This document shows, piece by piece, positions 56,147 through 64,000 of a stretch of 64,000 bases of DNA. The first letter of the stretch is position 1. Every line of letters begins with the position of its first letter. Made by a program: the position numbers and the translations under genes. The DNA comes from Phytoactinopolyspora halophila (GTDB lineage: Bacteria; Actinomycetota; Actinomycetes; Jiangellales; Jiangellaceae), in NCBI RefSeq assembly GCF_003287285.1, contig NZ_QMIG01000002.1:62001-126000 (forward strand), read 5' to 3'. The notes under the pieces were generated by a model that made no database searches, was not told where the DNA came from, and saw nothing but the letters and a program-made list of their open reading frames with translations.

Positions 56147-57064
56147 GTGGGCATGGTCATGGCTGTCGCCTTCAACCGCTACGGAAGGCTGTACTACCTC
56201 GATCCGGGTGGGCACTCTCCGCGCGTTGGCGACAAGGTACTCGTTCCGACCGACGACGGTCCCGAGGTCGCCGAATGCATCTGGGCCCCAGAATGGGTGA
56301 CCGAAGACATCGAAGGCCTGCCGACCTGCCAAGGTCTTGCCACCGAGGAACACCTCGAACGCGACGAACGCAACCGCAAGCGCCGCGCTGAGGCACGCGT
56401 GGTGGCCAAGCGCCTCATCCGGCAGCACGAGCTTCCCATGAAGGTGGTCGGTGTCGACTTCGTCGACACCCGGGAGGATGTCGATCAGCTCGTCACCATC
56501 TATTTCAGCGCTCCCCAGCGCGTCGACTTCCGCGACCTCGTTCGCGACCTCGCCCGCACGCTGCGCGCCCGGATTGACCTTCGCCAGCTTGGACCGCGCG
56601 ACGAGGCCAGGGTTCAGGGCAGCGTAGGCCCCTGTGGGCGCGAGACCTGTTGCTCCACCTTCCTCAAGGACTTCGAACCGGTCAGCATCCGCATGGCCAA
56701 AGAACAAGATCTTCCCATGAACCCGCTGAAGATCTCCGGGGCGTGTGGCCGGTTGATGTGCTGCCTGAAGTACGAACATCCGCTCTATCAGGACTTCAAG
56801 GTCAACGTCCCATCGCTCGGCTGTGGCGTGGAAACTGAAGACGGAGTGGAAGGCACGGTCGTCGGCTACAACGTGCCCAAAGAGACGGTCTACGTCCGCG
56901 ACCGGGAAACCGGCCGCAAGACTCCGTGCCCCAAGGCCAGCGTGTGTGGCTCCCGCCAGGCGTACGAGGGCGCCGTCGCTGCCGGAATGCGGCCGACACC
57001 CGACAAGGAGGAGGTCTCCGGCCAGCACGCCGACGACATCCCGGAGGACGAGGAGCAGTCGTGA
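56147..57064 (+). CDS. ricT: PSP1 domain protein, RicT/YaaT family
   Basis: A 305-aa protein. The PSP1 domain is clear: VGDKVLVPTDDGPEVAECIW, RKRRAEARVVAKRLIRQHEL, RIDLRQLGPRDEARV and the Cys-rich GPCGRETCCS with ISGACGRLMCCLKYE that carries iron-sulphur ligands in B. subtilis RicT. There RicT with RicA and RicF speeds RNA processing by RNase Y; the function in actinomycetes is not established. GTG 56147 lies six bases after TATGGT, so leaderless translation is likely; ATG 56153 or 56159 are alternatives. Its stop overlaps the start of the next gene. Confidence 0.9.
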   Translation: MGMVMAVAFNRYGRLYYLDPGGHSPRVGDKVLVPTDDGPEVAECIWAPEWVTEDIEGLPTCQGLATEEHLERDERNRKRRAEARVVAKRLIRQHELPMKVVGVDFVDTREDVDQLVTIYFSAPQRVDFRDLVRDLARTLRARIDLRQLGPRDEARVQGSVGPCGRETCCSTFLKDFEPVSIRMAKEQDLPMNPLKISGACGRLMCCLKYEHPLYQDFKVNVPSLGCGVETEDGVEGTVVGYNVPKETVYVRDRETGRKTPCPKASVCGSRQAYEGAVAAGMRPTPDKEEVSGQHADDIPEDEEQS

Positions 57065-58614
57065 ACTCCCGTACCGTGCTGGCCGCAATCCTGACAGCGG
57101 CCTTCGCTGCTGCTGCATGCTCAAGCACCGGTACCGAGCCGCAAGACCCGTCAGTGCAGGAAGACCCTCCGGACTCGACTCCGGTGCCCGATGCCACCGA
57201 GGATGCCGCGGAAGGCCTCGAAGCCCTGTACACCCAGTCGCTGGAATGGGACGAGTGCGGCGAACAGCAGTTGTGCTCGACACTGGACGTGCCGCTGGAC
57301 TACGACGAGCCCGCCGGCCAGCAGATCGAGATCACCGTGCTCCGGGTGCCCGCCACGGGTGACGACCCCATCGGATCGCTGATCGTCAACCCTGGAGGCC
57401 CGGGTGCCTCCGGGGTGGAATACGCACGCAACGCTCACGCCGCAGCATCCGAGCAGGTGCGCGAACGGTTCGACATCGTCGGTTTCGATCCTCGTGGGGT
57501 CGGCCAGTCGGTTCCCGTGGACTGCCTGGACGACGAGCAGCTCGATGAGTTCGTCGCCCAGGACATGAGTGCCGAGGACGACGAGAGCCTGGCCGAGCTC
57601 GAGGCGAGCATGGAACAGTTCATTCAGGGATGCGAGGACAGATCGGGCGACCTTCTCCCACACATCGGCACCGACAACGTCGCCCGTGACATGGACATTC
57701 TGCGTTCCGCACTCGGTGACGAGGAGCTGACCTACCTCGGCAAGTCCTACGGAACCTTCGTCGGCGCCGTGTACGCGGACCTGTTCCCGGACCGCGTCGG
57801 GAGGATGGTCCTGGACGGCGCGGTCGACCCACTCCTGGACTCCGCCGAGGTCGCATTGGGCCAGGCCGAGGGCTTCCAAGAGGCATTCGACGCGTTCCTC
57901 GATTGGTGTCTGGAGCAGGACTGCCCTCTCGGCACCAGCGAGGAGGAGGCACGCGACAACCTCGACGAGTTCATCTCCGGCCTTGAGGACAACCCGCTGC
58001 CCACCGACGATGAGCAGCGACCGCTGACCGGGCCGCTCGCGTTCCAGGGGATCATCTTGCCGCTCTACCTCGCCACCGACGAGGGCTATCCGACGCTGCT
58101 CTCAGCACTCGACGCGGCGATCAACGACGACGACGGCAGCGTCCTGCTCCAGCTGGCGGATCTGTACCTGAACCGCACTCCCGAAGGTCAGTACGAAGGC
58201 AACCAGAACGAAGCCATCATCGCGGTGAATTGCCTGGACCGCCCCACCGACGTGACCGTCGACGAGGCTCGCGAGATGGCGGAGGAGTTCGAGGACGCGT
58301 CGCCGATCTTCGGACAGTTCATGGCCTGGGGCGATTTGGCGTGCGACGAGTGGCCGGTCGAATCCGACTACGATCGCACCCAGATCTCCGGCACGGGCGC
58401 GGATCCCATTCTCGTGCTCGGCACCACCGGCGATCCCGCCACCCCATTCGAATGGGCAGAATCCCTCGCCGAGCAGCTCGACTCCGCGACCCTTCTCACC
58501 TACGACGCGTTCGTGCACACCGCATACCTGTCCGGCAGCGACTGCGTCGACGACACCGTGGACGAGTACCTCCTGGAAGGAACGCCGCCGGAGGAGGACC
58601 TGGTCTGCACGTAG
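57061..58614 (+). CDS. Secreted alpha/beta hydrolase, tripeptidyl aminopeptidase (S33, SlpD/E type)
   Basis: A 517-aa lipoprotein (FAAAAC lipobox, Cys about residue 20). The hydrolase core has LIVNPGGPGASGVEY, the nucleophile in YLGKSYGTFVGAVYADLFP (Ser of GKSYG), the acid in LGTTGDPATPFEWA and His in DAFVHTAYL. Cys pairs in the lid (DCLDDEQ, CEDRS) suggest disulphides. These peptidases trim peptides outside the membrane in streptomycetes. Translation is coupled to ricT by a four-base overlap (GTGA). Confidence 0.9.
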   Translation: MNSRTVLAAILTAAFAAAACSSTGTEPQDPSVQEDPPDSTPVPDATEDAAEGLEALYTQSLEWDECGEQQLCSTLDVPLDYDEPAGQQIEITVLRVPATGDDPIGSLIVNPGGPGASGVEYARNAHAAASEQVRERFDIVGFDPRGVGQSVPVDCLDDEQLDEFVAQDMSAEDDESLAELEASMEQFIQGCEDRSGDLLPHIGTDNVARDMDILRSALGDEELTYLGKSYGTFVGAVYADLFPDRVGRMVLDGAVDPLLDSAEVALGQAEGFQEAFDAFLDWCLEQDCPLGTSEEEARDNLDEFISGLEDNPLPTDDEQRPLTGPLAFQGIILPLYLATDEGYPTLLSALDAAINDDDGSVLLQLADLYLNRTPEGQYEGNQNEAIIAVNCLDRPTDVTVDEAREMAEEFEDASPIFGQFMAWGDLACDEWPVESDYDRTQISGTGADPILVLGTTGDPATPFEWAESLAEQLDSATLLTYDAFVHTAYLSGSDCVDDTVDEYLLEGTPPEEDLVCT

Positions 58615-58663
58615 TCCAGATGTATCCACGTATGGACGTTGTCGTATGTACATAATGGACGTT

Positions 58664-59902
58664 ATGCGTCGACTTGCGGCATGTGCGCTCGCCAGCATCG
58701 GTGTCCTCATGCTCGGTTCGTGCGGCGGGGACGACGACGGCCGTCCCGACGGGGAGCGGCATGCACATACGCTCGTGCAGCTCGACGGAATCGGCAATGC
58801 GCCAGAGGGAGCAGATGGCGGCAGCACCGATGACGGCGTCGTCGACTTCACAGAGCCGGTCAGCCTGCACGTACGTTCCGGCCAGATCGAATCGGCCGAG
58901 GTCATCTCCGCTGACGGCACGGAGCTCACCGGCAGCGTCGCCGACGACGGCCACACCTGGACCAGCGAGCGCCGGCCGGATCCCGGTCAGAATTACGAGC
59001 TCACAATCACGGCCTCCGATCACTTCGGCCGGTCACACACGCTGAGCGACGAATTCACCGTCGCCGAGGTTCCCGAAGGTGACCGGCTGACGCTGAGCAT
59101 GCAACCGAGCAACGAGTCCGTGGTGGGGGTCGGTGCACCCATCGTCATCCGGTTCGACCAGTCCGTCACCGAACGGGAGGCGGTCGAACGAGAGATGCAT
59201 GTTTCGTCGAATCCGCAAGTGGTCGGCAGCTGGCACTGGGTGAACGACAGCGAAGCGCACTTCCGCCCCAAGGACTACTGGCCGGCAGGGACAGCCGTCG
59301 CCGTCGATCTGGAACTCAACGGCGTGCAGGCGGGAGACGGCCTGTGGGGTGGACGTTCATACCATCTCAAGTTCGACGTGGGCGAGGAACGGATCGCCGA
59401 AGTCGACGCCGACGAATACGACATGTCGATGAACGTCGACGGTGAGACACAAGAGACGTGGGACACCAGTCTCGGCGAGCCGGACTTCGCCACGCGCAAC
59501 GGCACGTACGTCATCCTTGAGAAGTTCGAGGAACGGAACATGACCTCGTGCAGCGCGAACATCACCTGCGACGAGGACGACCCCGAATACTACGACGTCG
59601 ACACCGATTGGGCGGTCCGGCTGAGCTACAGCGGAACGTTCGTCCACTCGGCACCCTGGTCCGAAGGCGACCAAGGGGAAGACAACGTCTCACACGGCTG
59701 CATCAACCTCAACGAATCCAACGCCGAGACGTTCTACGAGATGGCGCGCTACGGAGATGTCGTCACGGTGGAAAACTCCACCCGCGGACCAGACGATCTC
59801 GTCGAGCGCGGCGACCCCGGCATGGTCGACTGGAACCAGTCGTGGGACGAATATGTCGCCGGCTCCGCACTGGGCGAGGAGATCACCACTGACGAGCTGT
59901 GA
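58664..59902 (+). CDS. L,D-transpeptidase lipoprotein (LdtMt2-like)
   Basis: A 412-aa protein. A lipobox (LMLGSC) is followed by two Ig-like domains (VDFTEPVSLHVRSGQIESAE, PIVIRFDQSVTEREAVEREM) and a C-terminal YkuD catalytic domain with NVSHGCINLNESNAE, containing catalytic Cys and His. It makes 3-3 cross-links in peptidoglycan and would resist beta-lactams except carbapenems. CATAAT (58651-58656) lies seven bases before ATG 58664 with no ribosome binding site, so a leaderless start; an ATG at 58646 is the alternative. Confidence 0.93.
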   Translation: MRRLAACALASIGVLMLGSCGGDDDGRPDGERHAHTLVQLDGIGNAPEGADGGSTDDGVVDFTEPVSLHVRSGQIESAEVISADGTELTGSVADDGHTWTSERRPDPGQNYELTITASDHFGRSHTLSDEFTVAEVPEGDRLTLSMQPSNESVVGVGAPIVIRFDQSVTEREAVEREMHVSSNPQVVGSWHWVNDSEAHFRPKDYWPAGTAVAVDLELNGVQAGDGLWGGRSYHLKFDVGEERIAEVDADEYDMSMNVDGETQETWDTSLGEPDFATRNGTYVILEKFEERNMTSCSANITCDEDDPEYYDVDTDWAVRLSYSGTFVHSAPWSEGDQGEDNVSHGCINLNESNAETFYEMARYGDVVTVENSTRGPDDLVERGDPGMVDWNQSWDEYVAGSALGEEITTDEL

Positions 59903-60000
59903 GCGGTGACGCGGCGCGTCCCCCGGCGTCCGCGTACGCCGCGCCACCTCGAACGACCGGAATCGGGCTCCTCGATTCGGCATCTGCAGGGTCGAGGTCC

Positions 60001-60006
60001 TATACT
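60001..60006 (+). promoter_or_regulatory. -10 hexamer of the tRNA-Thr promoter
   Basis: TATACT lies about 41 bases before the mature tRNA end. The -35 region (TCGGCA or CGGCAT) is a weak match. A short processed leader is normal for tRNA. Confidence 0.5.
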
Positions 60007-60047
60007 TATGCACCGCGCCGATGTTCGTCCACGTTCTATCGGTGCAT

Positions 60048-60121
60048 GCCGCCTTAGCTCAGTCGGCCAGAGCGACGCACTCGTAATGCGTAGGTCGGGG
60101 GTTCGATTCCCCCAGGCGGCT
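60048..60121 (+). tRNA. tRNA-Thr (anticodon CGT)
   Basis: The acceptor arms GCCGCCT and AGGCGGC pair over 7 bp, with T as the discriminator base. The D arm (TTAGCTCAGTCGGCCAGAGC) and T arm (GGGGGTTCGATTCCCCC) are canonical. The anticodon stem ACGCA/TGCGT holds the loop CTCGTAA, so the anticodon is CGT, reading ACG. CCA is not encoded. Its 3' side borders an AT-rich accessory stretch, a typical tRNA integration position, but no repeated tRNA end was found in the window. Confidence 0.95.
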
Positions 60122-60673
60122 CCCACGAGAGAGCAGGTCACAAGCCTGTGGCCGCGATCCGGCCCATCGGCACACCCGGATGATGGCACGGTGACGGCAC
60201 ATGCGTGCCCGGCGTGCCGCTCGCTGTTGCTCGCTGCGTGCCCCCGATGTGCCGCCGAAGCTTCTTCGCTGCATCCCACCGATTCGCGTCCGTCAGATGC
60301 CCATGCAGGTCGAGCGTCATGCTCGCACGGCGGCAAGGTCCTCGACATTGGTGACGCCGATGACAAGTGATCATTCTTCGAGGGCAAGGCGCTGAATGAT
60401 CTCGGCGTCCAGCTCGATGAGCACCGAAGGATGCCTGACCTCGTTGTCTATCTACCAGAAGTAACCGGCTCCTTTCTAGTTGGACTCTGTCGCACGAATA
60501 GCATATTGATTTGTAACGCTAAGAGGATCTCATCCTTCTGCAATATAAATGGTGTAGCAGAGAACTTCATTTTGCAGATGAGGTGAATCGGTACGGTTAT
60601 TGACGAACTATTGTTGCGCTGGTATCGATAGTTTTCTGGAGTATAGCTATCGGCAGTAATGTCGAGGAATATT
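60122..60673. other. AT-rich intergenic region downstream of tRNA-Thr
   Basis: Of 552 bases, the first 330 are GC-normal and hold no convincing gene (an antisense frame over the tRNA is an artefact). From about 60460 to 60670 the DNA turns clearly AT-rich by eye, with runs such as CAATATAAATGG. This break in base composition, right after a tRNA, suggests acquired DNA. It should contain the promoter for the next gene; a CGATAG/CTATCG inverted repeat occurs at about 60626-60652. Confidence 0.5.
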
Positions 60674-61273
60674 ATGAGTATGACAAACGATAGCGATGGC
60701 ACTCTTGAACCTGAAGACAAGGAAGCGGAACTTCTGCAAGCCGCGCGAACCGCGCTCAACACATTCCGCGCGCACGGTGAGCAGCACCTATGGCCAACCA
60801 CCGACAAGCATGGCAATCCGCTGCCTCGCCTGGACGTCGACAATCCGCGCACGACGACCGACGATCCACTGTTGAGGGTCGGGTACGCACTACTTCCCCA
60901 ACTTCCAGGAGACTGGGAGGTCGCGATCCTTCATGTGACGGTCGCGGCGGACGAAGTCCGGACCTTCGCGACCGTCAAAGACCGAGGTCGACCCCCGCTC
61001 GAAGGCCGGCTCCATTATCCGGGTGTCTCGGCTGAACTCGCAGAGGCGTGCGTGGCCTTGAGGCGCGCCACCTACGAGCCGGACGGGCGGGGGGTCTGGT
61101 ACAACGCCAACATCCGGCTAGAGCGCAACGGCGCGATCGCGGCGCTCTACGACTTTGTCAATCCACCGTTCGGCTGCTGGGGTCCGAACGAGGTCGAACT
61201 CGCACGTCGTGACCAGGAGCTTTATCCTCGCGATCCGCAACAGCTTCCCGTCTGGCATCCGAGTTGTTCCTGA
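60674..61273 (+). CDS. Hypothetical protein resembling YezG/DUF600-type immunity proteins
   Basis: A 199-aa protein with no signal or membrane segment. The C-terminal half shows WYNANIRLERNGAIAALYDF and NPPFGCWGPNEVELARRDQE followed by LYPRDPQQLPVWHPS, the pattern of the YezG/DUF600-like families that act as immunity proteins to polymorphic toxins. No toxin gene is adjacent, so it would be an orphan immunity gene. ATG 60674 follows GAGGA at six bases. The family call is tentative; it could be an unrelated protein. Confidence 0.55.
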   Translation: MSMTNDSDGTLEPEDKEAELLQAARTALNTFRAHGEQHLWPTTDKHGNPLPRLDVDNPRTTTDDPLLRVGYALLPQLPGDWEVAILHVTVAADEVRTFATVKDRGRPPLEGRLHYPGVSAELAEACVALRRATYEPDGRGVWYNANIRLERNGAIAALYDFVNPPFGCWGPNEVELARRDQELYPRDPQQLPVWHPSCS

Positions 61274-61308
61274 AGCGCCAACATGCGGTGGGGTTAACCC
61301 GCGATCGG

Positions 61309-61979
61309 ATGAGGGTGTTCGTGACCGGTAGAACCGGCGCGATCGGCGGGCACGCTGTGCCGGCGCTGGTGCGAGCCGGTCATACTGTGACCGCGTTAGC
61401 CCGAACATCGCAGAAGGCGAGCGTGTTGACCGGCCAGGGCGCAACCCCGGAATCGGTGTCGCTGTTCGACTCGTCGGCGTTGGCTTCGGCATTCGTCGGG
61501 CACGACGCAGTGATCAACCTGGCCACTGCGATGCCATCCACGCTCGGATTCGTGATTCGGCGAGCGTGGCGGGCCACCGAGCGCGTGCGTACTGAAGGCT
61601 CGGCAGCCGTGGCGGAGGCGGCGCACGCTGCGGGGGTCGAGCGGCTGGCACAAGAGTCGGTAGCCATACTCTACCGCGACCAGGGAGCACGCTGAATCGA
61701 TGAGGACGCCCCCGTCGATCACTATCCCGCTGGGGCAGGCAATGATGCCGCCGAGGCCAGCGCGCAGCGGTTCGCCGCCACCGGCGGGACCGCGGTCGTG
61801 CTGCGTTTCGGGCTGTTCTATGGCCCAGGTGCTGCCCACAGCGAGCAGATCTCGCCCAGGCACGCCGCCACGTCGGAGCCGTGCTGGGCCCGCCGGACAG
61901 CTACCTGTCCTCGATCCACCTGGCAGACGGCCGGTGGATAACCGGGCAGAATGTCCGCGCCGGCGGTAGCTTGCCATAA
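61309..61979 (+). pseudogene. Broken chimeric NAD-dependent epimerase / SDR pseudogene
   Basis: The 5' part reads MRVFVTGRTGAIGGHAVPAL, a Rossmann start of an NAD(P) epimerase. An in-frame TGA (61693-61695) stands where relatives have Trp (DQGAR*IDEDAPVDHY). The same frame continues to FGLFYGPGAAHSEQ; then near 61850-61860 the reading shifts to another frame (AQARRHVGAVLGPPDSYLS, SIHLADG). It ends in RWITGQNVRAGG and a stop, a typical C-terminus of a different SDR. So it has a nonsense codon, a frameshift and a fusion by deletion. Confidence 0.8.
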
Positions 61980-62206
61980 CTCGACCGGAGTGCTTACCCA
62001 GATCCGCTCCGATCAGCGGTACACCTCGTTTCCATAAAGTCAACGCTTGTCGGGCGTAAGCGCGGGCCCCAACCGGACACGAGATCACGATCAGGCGAAC
62101 GCCCAAAGTGCATTCGTTTCCTCCGTCTTCGTGGCTGCGGTTCGGCTCGGCCAAGTCAAGGGAAGCACGACCCTGCCCCTCTGTGCAGCTTGCCGTCGGT
62201 AGTGCA

Positions 62207-62863
62207 TCAGGCGAGGTAGCCGTGGAGGAAGGCACGGACCCCGGAGGTGACGATCTCGTGGATGTCGGCCTCACGGGTGGTGCCCAGACTGTGGTGAAAC
62301 GGGGCAACACCGTGGACGAGCAGCATGATGAACTGGGCGGCTGCCTGGTGGGAGTCGGGAATGTGCAGCAGCCCTCGGTCGGCGAGTTGTTGAAGGTGGC
62401 CGGCGAGTACGCCGATGACGCGTTCCGGACCGGCCTGCCGCCACGCGTCGATCGTGTCCTGGGGAAGGTGCCCGCTGTCGGCGAGAAGGTGCCGGACTAG
62501 TGCGACATGCTCAGCGAAGTGCTCGGCGTGGCCGGTCATCGGGGCGGCCAGGGCTTGTCCGAGCTCAATCAGGTCAGCCTCGAGGTCGGTCACCTTACGC
62601 AGGTGCGCGTCGATGAGCGCCACTTGGGCGTCGGCGACTTCTGCGGTGCTTTCCGTGATGACGGCCTGGAACAGGTGCAGTTTGTCATGGAAGTGGTTGT
62701 AGATCGTACGGGTGGATACCCCGGCCTCGGCAGCGATCGCTTCAACGCTCGCGCGGGTGTAGCCGCCGTCGGCGAACACCGTGCGGGCGCCGGCCAGGAT
62801 CGCCCGGCGCTTGTCCGGTAATCCTCCGTGGGCCTGCGCCGTGGCGCCATCCTGTCGGGTCAT
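62207..62863 (-). CDS. TetR/AcrR family transcriptional repressor
   Basis: A 218-aa regulator. The N-terminal HTH covers about residues 20-66 (RRAILAGARTVFADGGYTRA, SVEAIAAEAGVSTRTIYNHF). The C-terminal helical domain senses an unknown ligand. The ATG at 62863 follows GGAGGAACGG. It is divergent from an FMN reductase gene, with two copies of a TACAA-N6-TTGTA operator between them. Redox or quinone sensing is suggested by that partner. Confidence 0.9.
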   Translation of the reverse strand: MTRQDGATAQAHGGLPDKRRAILAGARTVFADGGYTRASVEAIAAEAGVSTRTIYNHFHDKLHLFQAVITESTAEVADAQVALIDAHLRKVTDLEADLIELGQALAAPMTGHAEHFAEHVALVRHLLADSGHLPQDTIDAWRQAGPERVIGVLAGHLQQLADRGLLHIPDSHQAAAQFIMLLVHGVAPFHHSLGTTREADIHEIVTSGVRAFLHGYLA

Positions 62864-62880
62864 CCGTTCCTCCACCTCGT

Positions 62881-62922
62881 TACAATGACCATTGTACCTA
62901 TTGCCTTACAACATGTATTGTA
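62881..62922. promoter_or_regulatory. Twin TetR operators overlapping the FMN reductase promoter
   Basis: TACAATGACCATTGTA (62881-62896) is a perfect 16-bp palindrome with a 2-base centre. TACAACATGTATTGTA (62907-62922) shares the half-sites TACAA-N6-TTGTA, 26 bp further. A plus-strand promoter, -35 TTGTAC (62892-62897), 18-bp spacer, -10 TATTGT (62916-62921), has one hexamer in each operator, so binding would block it. Confidence 0.75.
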
Positions 62923-62963
62923 TCTGCGACAGGGCCTCAATCGAGAAACGTGAGGAGGAGGCC

Positions 62964-63584
62964 ATGACCCAGATCGCAATCATTCTGGGCAGCACCCGCC
63001 CCGGACGCCGCGTCGAGACCGTGGCCCGGTGGGTCGCCGAGGCCGCGGACCGGCACCCCGCCATCAAGGCCGGCGAGGTCAGCGTCGAACTCGTCGACAT
63101 AGCCGACTACGGGCTGCCGCTGCTGGATGAGCCCGCGCCCGCAGCCACCGGTTACTACCAAAATGCGCACACCAAGCGGTGGGCGGCCAGGATCGACAGG
63201 TTCGATGGGTACGTGTTCGTCACCCCGGAGTACAACAGCGCCGTCCCCGCCGCGCTGAAAAACGCCATCGACTACCTGTGGTCGGAATGGAATCACAAGG
63301 CAGCCGGGATTGTCAGCTACGGACTCTACGGCGGCACCCGCGCCGCCGAACAACTACGGCAGACCATGGCTGAGATCAAAGTCGCCGACGTACACGCCCA
63401 AGTCGCGATCAACCCATTCATCGATTTCGACTTCACCGAGTCCGAGGCGGGCGCCTGTGCCCCCGGCGAACGCCAAGAAGCCCTCCTGACCACCATGCTG
63501 GACGAAATCCTCGAATGGTCCCGAGCCCTCCGAGTGCTGCGGGACCCCACAGCGAGCGCCGACCCCCGGTTCGTGCCGACATGA
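62964..63584 (+). CDS. NADPH-dependent FMN reductase / flavodoxin-like NAD(P)H oxidoreductase
   Basis: A 206-aa flavodoxin-like enzyme. FMN phosphate loop IILGSTRPGRRVETVARWV, the flavin-binding VFVTPEYNSAVPAALKNAID and VSYGLYGGTRAAEQLRQTM are all typical of the FMN_red family. It reduces FMN, quinones or azo compounds with NADPH. The ATG follows GAGGAGGAGGCC. Expression is probably controlled by the divergent TetR. Confidence 0.92.
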   Translation: MTQIAIILGSTRPGRRVETVARWVAEAADRHPAIKAGEVSVELVDIADYGLPLLDEPAPAATGYYQNAHTKRWAARIDRFDGYVFVTPEYNSAVPAALKNAIDYLWSEWNHKAAGIVSYGLYGGTRAAEQLRQTMAEIKVADVHAQVAINPFIDFDFTESEAGACAPGERQEALLTTMLDEILEWSRALRVLRDPTASADPRFVPT

Positions 63585-63698
63585 TCCACGCGCTCGACTG
63601 CGCCGGCACCTCACGTGGGCGCTTTTCCACGCCGAGGTCATCGCGAACACCACCCGCATACGTGACACATCCGCTACCCCGCGCGAGAAGGACCTAGG

Positions 63699-64000
63699 AT
63701 GAAGGTAGAAGTATACGACGACATCGCGTGCCCATGGTGCCGTCTCGGCACGCACCAGTTCCACCGCGCCGTGGCCGCCGTCGGCGCAGAACCGGACGTC
63801 GAGCTCGTCCATCGTCCGTACCAGCTCATGCCCGACGCGCCCGAGACGCCCCGGCCGCTGATGGACACGGTGGTCGAGATGTTCGGCCCGGAACAAGCTG
63901 AGGCGATGGTCACGGAGATCATACGGGTCGGCGCCAACGAAGGGATCGAGTACCGACTCGACCGTGCGTTGGCGGTCAACACCGTGACCGCGCACCGACT
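63699..64000 (+). CDS. DsbA family protein (FrnE-like oxidoreductase), 5' part only
   Basis: About 100 residues are visible before the window ends. They begin MKVEVYDDIACPWCRLGTHQ, with the CPWC active site of the FrnE/DsbA thioredoxin-fold branch, then VELVHRPYQLMPDAPETPRP. The enzyme is cytoplasmic and probably acts on disulphides or polyketides. It lies 114 bp downstream of the FMN reductase on the same strand and may share its TetR control. The 3' end is missing. Confidence 0.9.
   Translation, partial: MKVEVYDDIACPWCRLGTHQFHRAVAAVGAEPDVELVHRPYQLMPDAPETPRPLMDTVVEMFGPEQAEAMVTEIIRVGANEGIEYRLDRALAVNTVTAHR

Noticed and set aside
59749-60387. Minus-strand frame reading NRTPDLRITSASLWPTELRR
   Set aside because: This peptide is the well-known false translation of the antisense strand of a tRNA gene.
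60460-60670. Retron or other structured RNA in the AT-rich patch
   Set aside because: Only a 6-bp inverted repeat is present and there is no reverse transcriptase gene nearby.
61980-62206. Minus-strand frame with ALTLWKRGVPLIGADLGKHS, considered as a transposase remnant
   Set aside because: No catalytic motif, inverted repeat or target duplication could be found; kept as empty intergenic DNA.

Overview
The window is chromosomal DNA of a high-GC Gram-positive actinomycete. GC-rich codons, GTG starts, HspR (HAIR) sites, several apparently leaderless genes and a bldG orthologue all point there. The gene order acs / HAD hydrolase / ssd-tad pilus cluster / DEAD-box helicase / bldG / hppA / topA / tmk / holB is the conserved neighbourhood known from Streptomyces and, in part, from the Mycobacterium tuberculosis Rv3644c-Rv3667 region. 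The repeat-hairpin family and protein flavour would fit Jiangellales or a relative, but no 16S gene is present and I cannot fix the genus.

0-11 kb: the 5' end of dnaK with two HspR operators upstream, a YeiB/DUF418-type membrane acyltransferase, a 39-residue membrane peptide, ferritin, a sugar nucleotidyltransferase, a beta-propeller lactonase, acetyl-CoA synthetase (acs), a SAM methyltransferase, a membrane-anchored orphan protein, a degenerate Fic-like protein, a DUF1707 protein and a HAD-IB phosphatase.

11-17 kb: a tight Tad/Flp pilus operon (ssd, tadA, tadB, tadC, a 59-aa Flp-type pilin, two TadE-like minor pilins). A ~20-bp tandem repeat grows out of the tadC stop codon. No prepilin peptidase is present.

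17-36 kb: a RhtA-like exporter and DUF1998 helicase, then bldG and hppA (K+-independent H+-pyrophosphatase). An accessory stretch follows: MocR regulator with a divergent EamA exporter, a DrrAB-type ABC exporter with a divergent TetR, a DUF3500 protein, SDR/MarR pair, Nudix, GNAT, an alpha/beta hydrolase with an Asp nucleophile, a PQQ-like propeller protein, a DUF7059 methyltransferase and a CAP lipoprotein. Three copies of a palindromic hairpin repeat sit between convergent genes here, and one copy encodes the last residues of both neighbouring proteins.

36-47 kb: an AT-richer islet with a GGDEF diguanylate cyclase, a DUF222/HNH nuclease, MerR with aldo-keto reductase, M28 peptidase and CapA lipoproteins whose stop codons overlap, and a YhgE/Pip membrane protein with an ABC ATPase that has lost canonical catalytic residues.

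47-60 kb: YggS, topA, a DedA protein whose tail is antisense to a bacterial serpin gene, tmk, holB, an FkbM methyltransferase, a RicT/PSP1 protein, a secreted S33 peptidase and an L,D-transpeptidase.

60-64 kb: tRNA-Thr(CGT) followed by an AT-rich accessory stretch holding an orphan YezG/immunity-like gene, a broken chimeric epimerase/SDR pseudogene, a TetR with twin operators, an FMN reductase and the start of a DsbA-family gene.
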